A DNA stretch of 64,000 nucleotides from Lithodes maja (Eukaryota > Arthropoda > Malacostraca > Decapoda > Lithodidae). Shown here one piece after another: positions 56,797 through 64,000 of the stretch. The DNA lies in contig JBAKBP010004263.1 in assembly GCA_037953745.1 (NCBI GenBank), forward strand, positions 1 through 64,000. Direction: 5' to 3'. The position numbers and the translations under genes are program-made. How positions within the stretch are numbered: position 1 is the stretch's first letter; the number at the start of each line of letters is the position of its first letter. The notes beneath the pieces were generated by a model that did no database searches, was not told where the DNA came from, and saw only the letters and a program-made list of their open reading frames with translations.

Positions 56797-57092
56797 GTTA
56801 CCTTTACCTTTTGATACCTTTTGATGTGTTCGCCACTCTTCTAGCGGCACCAAGGAGCGCGACGCCCCTCGTTTTGGGTGGTGATTTGGTGCAGTAGACT
56901 GTTTGAAGCGACAGCTCGCTCCCTTGCGAGGATGGGCTCGTCTGGCACCTTTTGCAGTTCGACATCCAGGGCTCTCTTGAAGCTGTCTAACGAGACGTCC
57001 CTCATGTCTCTTACTCGCCGTGGGAGTTTGTTGAAGAGACGTGGGCCTCTGTGTGATAACCAGCCCTCTCGCAGAGAGCCCATAGCACCCCT
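56797..57092 (-). mobile_element. LINE-A 3' fragment beside tRNA-like sequences
   Basis: About 295 bp of the LINE-A C-terminus and 3' tail (AAAAGGTA-type, as in copy 2). The reading frame is open to the TAG. It is flanked by tRNA-like T-arm sequence on both sides in opposite orientations (56690-56712 minus, 57093-57114 plus). Confidence 0.78.
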
Positions 57093-57230
57093 GTTCGAAT
57101 CCTGGTCAGGATACCTCTCTCTCAAACTGTCCAACATATCAATAGATATGAATAATATCATATGAACAAACTCAAGGAATTTAAGATCTACGTTCGTTCA
57201 AACAAGTTCGTTTTATCGTAAATAAAATAT

Positions 57231-58387
57231 ATATCTTGTGATGCTATTATATCTTGTGATGCTATTATATCTTGTGATGCTATTATATCTTGTGATGCTA
57301 TTATATCTTGTGATGCTATTATATCTTGTGATGCTATTATATCTTGTGATGCTATTATATCTTGTGATGCTATTATATCTTGTGATGCTATTATATCTTG
57401 TGATGCTATTATATCTTGTGATGCTATTATATCTTGTGATGCTATTATATCTTGTGATGCTATTATATCTTGTGATGCTATTATATCTTGTGATGCTATT
57501 ATATCTTGTGATGCTATTATATCTTGTGATGCTATTATATCTTGTGATGCTATTATATCTTGTGATGCTATTATATCTTGTGATGCTATTATATCTTGTG
57601 ATGCTATTATATCTTGTGATGCTATTATATCTTGTGATGCTATTATATCTTGTGATGCTATTATATCTTGTGATGCTATTATATCTTGTGATGCTATTAT
57701 ATCTTGTGATGCTATTATATCTTGTGATGCTATTATATCTTGTGATGCTATTATATCTTGTGATGCTATTATATCTTGTGATGCTATTATATCTTGTGAT
57801 GCTATTATATCTTGTGATGCTATTATATCTTGTGATGCTATTATATCTTGTGATGCTATTATATCTTGTGATGCTATTATATCTTGTGATGCTATTATAT
57901 CTTGTGATGCTATTATATCTTGTGATGCTATTATATCTTGTGATGCTATTATATCTTGTGATGCTATTATATCTTGTGATGCTATTATATCTTGTGATGC
58001 TATTATATCTTGTGATGCTATTATATCTTGTGATGCTATTATATCTTGTGATGCTATTATATCTTGTGATGCTATTATATCTTGTGATGCTATTATATCT
58101 TGTGATGCTATTATATCTTGTGATGCTATTATATCTTGTGATGCTATTATATCTTGTGATGCTATTATATCTTGTGATGCTATTATATCTTGTGATGCTA
58201 TTATATCTTGTGATGCTATTATATCTTGTGATGCTATTATATCTTGTGATGCTATTATATCTTGTGATGCTATTATATCTTGTGATGCTATTATATCTTG
58301 TGATGCTATTATATCTTGTGATGCTATTATATCTTGTGATGCTATTATATCTTGTGATGCTATTATATCTTGTGATGCTATTATATC
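57231..58387. repeat. 18-bp satellite, about 64 near-perfect units
   Basis: The unit is TATCTTGTGATGCTATTA. By eye I find no substitution over 1157 bp. The long plus-strand frame through it is a by-product of the 18-bp unit and is not considered a gene. Confidence 0.97.
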
Positions 58388-58426
58388 AACTGCAAAACGA
58401 TTGTTACATTAAATGCAGTAAACATA

Positions 58427-58804
58427 TTAAGGGGGGTCACCGGCATTTTTTTTTCTCCGTTTCTCTCTTTCCCTGAGTTGTATCCATTCGGCCCCATTCA
58501 GCCTACTGTTTTAAGACGTTTAACCCCATCCAGGTGTCGATATCTTCCTGGCGAGCGATAGCGAGCCAGCATTGTATGGAGAAATCCGGCTTCGCCAGAG
58601 AAATTTTTCTAATGAAAAATGTACAAATTTACCTTACTGTAAAAACAAAAATATATATATGCTGGCTCGCTACCGCTCGCCAGGAAAATATTGACACCTG
58701 GATGGGGGTAAACGTCTTAAAACAGTAGGCTGAATGGGGCCGAATGGATACAAGCCAAAGAGAGAGGGAGAGAAAGAGGAAAAAAGCGAGGTGGGCTCCC
58801 TTAA
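58427..58804. mobile_element. F-family MITE, type I (F12)
   Basis: This 378-bp foldback element is TTAA-bounded. The core reads TCCGGC-TTC-GCCAGA with one stem mismatch. Its right TTAA (58801-58804) is also the left TTAA of F13. Confidence 0.82.
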
Positions 58805-59126
58805 GGGGAGATTTCCAGTTAAGGGATGTTTTTCTTAACCCCCTTCTCCCTCATGTTTAGCCCCATTGCTTTTGATATTATAAAACGTTCGCCCCATTAG
58901 TTTAGCGATTTTAAGAACTTTCACCCCATATTAAGACCTTTCGTGCCATTCAGGTGTCGATTATATCCTGGCGAGCGATAGCGAGCCTGTAATTTAAGAG
59001 GAACCGGCCTTCGGCCGGGACATTTTTCTACCGAAAAATTTACAAATTTATCTTGAAAGGGACTCAAGGGGGTATAATTTTAAGTTTGATGGAGGTCTAG
59101 GGAACAAAGTAAATACCTCCCCTTAA
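58801..59126. mobile_element. F-family MITE, type II (F13)
   Basis: This 326-bp element is TTAA-bounded. The core has GGCGAGCGATAGCGAGCC, CCGGCCTTCGGCCGG and ACATTTTTC. It is contiguous with F12. Confidence 0.82.
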
Positions 59127-59887
59127 CTGAAATACAATTAAACACCATGAGTTGTTGGAGTACTAGCACGGTATGTTTATGGATGAGGTCAAATTTGATT
59201 AAATCAGTGAAGCTGTGTCAGGCTGTTGTGCCGAGATTATGTAGTCAGCACCACTCTGTAATATAGCACACACACATATGTGAAAAGAGTTGAAATTAAT
59301 ATAGATATCTGAAAAATATAGAGAGACAGTCAAACACTCACCCCAAGGCAAAATAGAGAGGCGGATGGACTTCATCAGGCCACAGCCATCCGCCGTAATC
59401 GGTTTTCTGTTATAACTGTGGCAAACCGGCTATCTCTATAATACCTGGTGTAGAGTGTTTGCCCTAACAGAAAAAGTAGTATAGTACTAATGAAATAGTC
59501 AAAATCCGGGGGTTGATAAATTTGGGAACTCAATTTTGTAGTCAGAAGTAGAGTAGACAAAATCAGTTAGTTTAAATTGGGGAAGTCACATTTTGTTGTC
59601 GGATATCGAAGAAGAAATCCATTAACTACGTCAAAAAGTATTGAAACATATTTAGCATGAGATAAAGTAAGGTTCACACACACACACCACACACACACAC
59701 ACATACACATACACACATACAGGCACCAACACAATTTACATCCCACATGCATCTGATTGGTATGTGTTTTTTTTAGTTTCATACCATTACCTTATTTTGC
59801 TAAATCTTCAATGTGTTATTTCCTCATAGTGATTTTGTTAAGTTCAAAATAATATGGTGTCAAAATAATGTAAGGGGTCAAAATAAT
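59127..59887. other. spacer with (CA)n, no gene seen
   Basis: A (CA)n run (59676-59720) and a short duplication of CAAAATAATGTAAGGGG (59853-59895) are present. Confidence 0.5.
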
Positions 59888-60329
59888 GTAAGGGGGTTAG
59901 GGTACATTTATTTGTTTATTTGTTTATTTATTTATTTCCTAATTATAATTTTTGTTTCCTCCCTAGACCTCCATCAAGCTTACAAAACATCCCCAAGATC
60001 CCCTTTCTAAATATATTTTTACATTTTTGGGTAGAAAAATGTCCCGGCCGAATGCCATTTCCTCCGAAATCCCAGGCTCACTATCGCTTGCCAGAAAAAA
60101 CCGACACCTAAATGACACAAAATGCTCTTAATATTGACAAAGAAATGGAGCGCAAGGTCTTAAAATCAACAAACTAATCACCTACCTATGTTCACCTATG
60201 TGGAGTTCGGAGCGCACCGCCCTTCGTTCGCCTAATGGGGCGAACGTCTTAAAATCTCAAAAAGTAATTGGATTGAACATGACGGAGAAGGGGATCTAGA
60301 AAGAAAAAAAAAAAATACTTCCCCTTCCA
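59888..60329. mobile_element. F-family MITE, type II (F14), with inserted LINE-A tail
   Basis: The ends are degenerate (GTAAGGGGG and CTTCCCCTTCCA). The core GTCCCGGCCGAATGCC and ACATTTTTG/GAAAAATGT are recognisable. A LINE-A tail (60180-60230) splits the right arm. Confidence 0.65.
60180..60230 (-). mobile_element. LINE-A micro-insertion, about 50 bp
   Basis: CACCTACCTATGTTCACCTA tail plus GAGCGCACCGCCCTTCGTTC. It is flanked by CTAAT on both sides, and the F-family text continues across it. It lacks the CTAGTGGCACC segment, so it carries an internal deletion. Confidence 0.6.
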
Positions 60330-60481
60330 GTAAATTTGTGTTTGGTGAAAGTAAAGGTAGAGAACGTCCTTATGGCCTTCCTGACTGAACGGTAACCCCC
60401 CCCCCCCCCCCCACACACACAGTCCTGATGAAAGTACAAGATAACAATTAGGCCTATATAACTACATACAACTCACATATA

Positions 60482-60539
<58 letters not shown>

Positions 60540-60675
60540 CTTCGATGGAAACACGAGGTCTAACTCAATGAAGTATTCAAAATACTGTATGGTTTTGGCA
60601 ATGTTGATAATAATAAGATGGCTTTGCATCAATATGAACACAAAACGCAGACATAACTGGGAATAGAGTTGAAGT
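60330..60675. other. spacer with C-run and (CT)n
   Basis: A C-run lies at 60397-60412 and (CT)n at 60487-60522. No gene was seen. Confidence 0.6.
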
Positions 60676-61036
60676 TTAAAGAGGGATGGTTCACTTTTTG
60701 CATGTATTCATTATTTTTCTAGTTTCCTCCCTAGACATCCAACACATTTAAAAAAAAAAATCCATTAGATCCCCCTTCTAGATTAATTTGTACATTTTTC
60801 GGTAGAAAAATGTCCCGGCCGAAGGCCGTTTCTTCCAACATTACAGGCTCACTATCGTTCGCCAGGGAAAAAATCGACACCTAAATAGCACGAAAGGTCT
60901 AAATATTGACGAAGAAATTGGGCGAAAGGTCTTAAAATCGACTAACTAATGGGGCAAACATCTTAACATCTGAAAACTAATGGGGCTAAACATGAGGGAG
61001 AAAGTGGTCCAGAATACCGGCCCATCCCCCCTTTTT
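60676..61036. mobile_element. F-family MITE, type II (F15)
   Basis: The ends are TTAAAGAGGGATGG and CCATCCCCCC. The core is ACATTTTTC-GGTA-GAAAAATGT, with CCCGGCCGAAGGCCG and GGCTCACTATCGTTCGCC. Confidence 0.78.
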
Positions 61037-61363
61037 GTACATTTGTCAATATTCCACATAAAAGCTCTGTTCTACCTGGAAATGCCCCTCAGAAGTTGTA
61101 CGGAGTTATTCAGTAGAGCAGTTAAAAAATAGTAGATAGGACTTATACACTCTGCAATGAGTGTACCGCTACATACTGCACTGCGAAACTTCCGTCTTTT
61201 TCACTCGAATTATCCTCCTGGAAAGGACCGTAAGGTTTTGGGATACTAGCTATTCCGTGTAACTGCTTGTAACCCCTGTCAGTCCTTCCCTCCTTGGCCG
61301 GTGGTTACAGCACCCTCCGTGACTGTCTAAACGGACTAATGACAGCTAACCCACATATTAAGA
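61037..61363. other. spacer, nothing recognised
   Basis: No gene was seen. The last 30 bp resemble the start of the following minisatellite unit. Confidence 0.5.
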
Positions 61364-61837
61364 CAGGTTGACGTCACTCATGCCACCATCACTGCCAACA
61401 CATTATACACACACACACACACACACACAATGGCATCACACTACGACCAAACAGGCTACACTGTGTATTAACACAGGTTGACGTCACTCATGCCACCATC
61501 ACTGCCAACACATTACACACACACACACACACACACAATGGCATCACACTACGACCAAACAGGCTACACTGTGTATTAACACAGGTTGACGTCACTCATG
61601 CCACCATCACTGCCAACACATTACACACACACACACACACACACACAATGGCATCACACTACGACCAAACAGGCTACACTGTGTATTAAGACAGGTTGAC
61701 GTCACTCATGCCACCATCACTGCCAACACATTACACACACACACACACACACACAATGGCATCACACTACGACCAAACAGGCTACACTGTGTATTAAGAC
61801 AGGTTGACGTCACTCATGCCACCATCACTGCCAACAC

Positions 61838-61891
<54 letters not shown>

Positions 61892-61971
61892 GGCATCACA
61901 CTACGACCAAACAGGCTACACTGTGTATTAAGACAGGTTGACGTCACTCATGCCACCATCACTGCCAACAC

Positions 61972-62027
<56 letters not shown>

Positions 62028-62426
62028 GGCATCACACTACGACCAAACAGGCTACACTGTGTATTAAGACAGGTTGACGTCACTCATGCCACCATCACTG
62101 CCAACACATTACACACACACACACACACAATGGCATCACACTACGACCAAACAGGCTACACTGTGTATTAAGACAGGTTGACGTCACTCATGCCACCATC
62201 ACTGCCAACACATTACACACACACACACACACACACAATGGCATCACACTACGACCAAACAGGCTACACTGTGTATTAACACAGGTTGACGTCACTCATG
62301 CCACCATCACTGCCAACACATTACACACACACACACACACACACACACAATGGCATCACACTACGACCAAACAGGCTACACTGTGTATTAAGACAGGTTG
62401 ACGTCACTCATGCCACCATCACTGCC

Positions 62427-62468
<42 letters not shown>

Positions 62469-62722
62469 GGCATCACACTACGACCAAACAGGCTACACTG
62501 TGTATTAAGACAGGTTGACGTCACTCATGTCACCGTCACTGCCAACACATTACACACACACACACACACACACACAATGGCATCACACTACGACCAAACA
62601 GGCTACACTGTGTATTAAGACAGGTTGACATCACTCATGCCACCATCACTGCCAACACATTACACACACACACACACACACAATGGCATCACACTACGAC
62701 CAAACAGGCTACACTGTGTATT
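61364..62722. repeat. minisatellite, 12 units, each with CRE and (CA)n
   Basis: Units of about 105-135 bp consist of ACAGGTTGACGTCACTCATG, CCACCATCACTGCCAACACA, (CA)n of variable length, then ATGGCATCACACTACGACCA and AACAGGCTACACTGTGTATT. Length differences come almost entirely from (CA)n. Eleven units keep TGACGTCA; the twelfth has TGACATCA. Confidence 0.95.
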
Positions 62723-62761
62723 TCCAATATACACAGTACAAGTGCGGTATGTATTTGTTTC

Positions 62762-62852
62762 TATCAGGAGCGATGCGTTCCTCGGCAAGGGGCGACACGC
62801 TCCTTGGTGCCGCTAGGAGAGTGGCAAACACAACCTTAGGTTACTGTACTGT
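62762..62852 (+). mobile_element. LINE-A 3' end fragment
   Basis: GGCGACACGCTCCTTGGTGC, followed by GAGAGTGGCAAACACAACC and an AGGTTACTG tail, matches the LINE-A C-terminus and tail on the plus strand. Confidence 0.68.
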
Positions 62853-63160
62853 ATATACTCAGGCACCTAGCTGGAGGTGGACGACTCGAGACAGAGCTCG
62901 AACAGAAACAACATTTACAGTTACATTTCTTATGATCCAGAACCACTTTACCGTTCCCTCACCCCTTACTCTGTCTCGTCTAATAGGTGAATTTGATAAG
63001 GGGAGGAATCCTAGCCACCTGCCACCAGAAGGAAAAGTAAGACAGTAAACGAGACAGACAGAAATGGTTAAGGTTGGGTAGAGGATGCCAAACCTCACTC
63101 TGGATAGGACCTGCCCTCACCTGAGGTTTTTAAGATCTTATTAACACAATATGAGGAGCA
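62853..63160. other. spacer, nothing recognised
   Basis: Only short frames are present; no element was recognised. Confidence 0.45.
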
Positions 63161-63271
63161 CTTTACTTACTTGAGTTTACTTGAGTTGTTTCGGCCTCCT
63201 CAGCGGCCTCGGCGAGAGTTGCTCCCCACGAGTATGTTTGCTGCCAGTGTTTGATGCAGCAGGCTATTCGT
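63161..63271 (-). mobile_element. LINE-B 3' tail fragment
   Basis: Matches 44565-44672 almost exactly (CCTCAGCGGCCTCGGCGAGA, CCCCACGAGTATGTTTGCTG), with the same ACTTGAGTTT tail. Confidence 0.75.
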
Positions 63272-63361
63272 TTAGCTCCTACCGATTATGTTTCCAGTAA
63301 ATGAACAAGTGCCATAGTATGATTATCACTTATTAATATTCCGTTAGTATATAAGCTACTT

Positions 63362-63800
63362 TCTATCTATCTATTGCCGGACGCATGATCCCCGAAGGGG
63401 TGGTCACGAACGAACGAATCGCCCCCATGCACATCTGTCCCCAGTCAGTTGATGCCCCTCCTCCCATCCAGCACCGCTTTCACGCATATACCTACCTAAG
63501 GTTGTGTTCGCCACTCTCCTAGCAGCACATCGCCCCTTTACTCCATCCTTCCACCTCTCTCTCGGTTTACCTCTCCCTCTTTGTCCTTCCACTTCACTCT
63601 CGTACATTCTTTTAGTCATTCTCTCGCTTCCCATACGTTCCACATGGCCAAACCATCTCAAGGTGTTCTTTTTCACACTTTCCAACACATCTACATCCAC
63701 ACCGCACCGCTCTCGTAGTTCCTCATTCGTCTGTCTATTATCCCTCCATGTAACTCCGCACGCACTTCTCAAGTAACTCATTTTCACCCCTCTCAATCTT
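63362..63800 (-). pseudogene. RTE LINE 3' fragment with LINE-A tail inside
   Basis: The minus-strand frame matches the RTE C-terminus at 34840-37851 (SACGVTWRDNRQTNEE, RWFGHVERM, GRGKP). It ends in the same (GATA)n tail (63362-63376). It is 5' truncated at about 63800. A short LINE-A tail at 63487-63532 is inserted and happens to keep the frame open. The frame uses TNEEL/RERCGVDVD variants, so it is a diverged relative and not a recent copy of the intact RTE. Confidence 0.82.
63487..63532 (-). mobile_element. LINE-A micro-insertion in the RTE fragment
   Basis: CCTACCTAAGGTTGTGTTCG and CCACTCTCCTAGCAGCAC correspond to the last 45 bp of LINE-A. Confidence 0.65.
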
Positions 63801-64000
63801 CGTTTGTGTCTGTAAATATATATTCTTTGAACTTGATGCTATCATATTATCCCTATTTATATATTACAAAATACAGATGCTCTAAACCGCACTGTATTAG
63901 AGACGTATGCAATCCTTAAAACACCTTCTGAAGCAAACGCAAATAATATTCACGTAAAGAGTGGTCAATAATATATGAATAGAAAACAATGATATATGTT

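Noticed and set aside
57238..58476. 412-codon plus-strand frame with a repeating six-residue unit
   Set aside because: It is the 18-bp satellite read in frame; no flanking gene structure is visible.

Overview
The window looks like intergenic, repeat-packed nuclear DNA of an arthropod, most likely a decapod-type crustacean. This is an inference from AT-rich sequence, a short CCTAA (TTAGG-type) telomere-like run at 18368, CR1/L2-like and RTE LINEs, a tRNA-derived SINE-like piece, hairpin MITEs, and many long di-nucleotide microsatellites and minisatellites. I found no convincing host protein gene, rRNA or functional tRNA. Every substantial coding frame belongs to a mobile element.

Layout. 1-15505: two copies of one Ty3/gypsy-type LTR retrotransposon. 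Copy B (4326-13541, minus strand, complete, about 1.8-kb LTRs, open gag-pol frame) is inserted in antiparallel orientation into the 3' untranslated part of copy A (1-4325 plus 13542-15505, plus strand), with a 4-bp CATG target duplication. Copy A in turn interrupts a LINE (15506-about 18300, minus). The pol order is protease, integrase, reverse transcriptase, RNase H, and Gag carries a SCAN-like block. That is the signature of the Gmr1-like group.

18300-26200: satellites (30-bp and 48-bp units) and TTAA-flanked MITEs of two families, here called F (TTAAGGGG ends, conserved core hairpins) and P (TTAACCCC ends, about 215 bp). 26201-28324: a PIF/Harbinger-type DNA transposon with 44-bp inverted repeats, a spliced Myb/MADF-like gene, decamer-phased subterminal repeats and no transposase. 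28354-33456: an F element, LINE fragments, and a CR1/L2-like LINE with two in-frame stops. 34538-38495: a second CR1/L2-like LINE fragment split by a full-length RTE LINE with an intact 1003-residue frame and a 9-bp target duplication.

38496-64000: a mosaic of F and P MITEs, 3'-end fragments of LINE-A (the LINE interrupted at 15506), a long LINE-A copy at 46683-48612, pyrimidine-rich tandem repeats, a highly homogeneous 18-bp array (about 64 units) and a minisatellite whose units each contain a TGACGTCA palindrome.

The elements interact mainly by nesting: retrotransposon into retrotransposon into LINE, RTE into LINE, LINE tails into MITEs and into an RTE fragment. Several duplicated segments act as paralogous empty sites. 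Frames differing by single homopolymer bases between copies A and B suggest that some breaks may be assembly errors.
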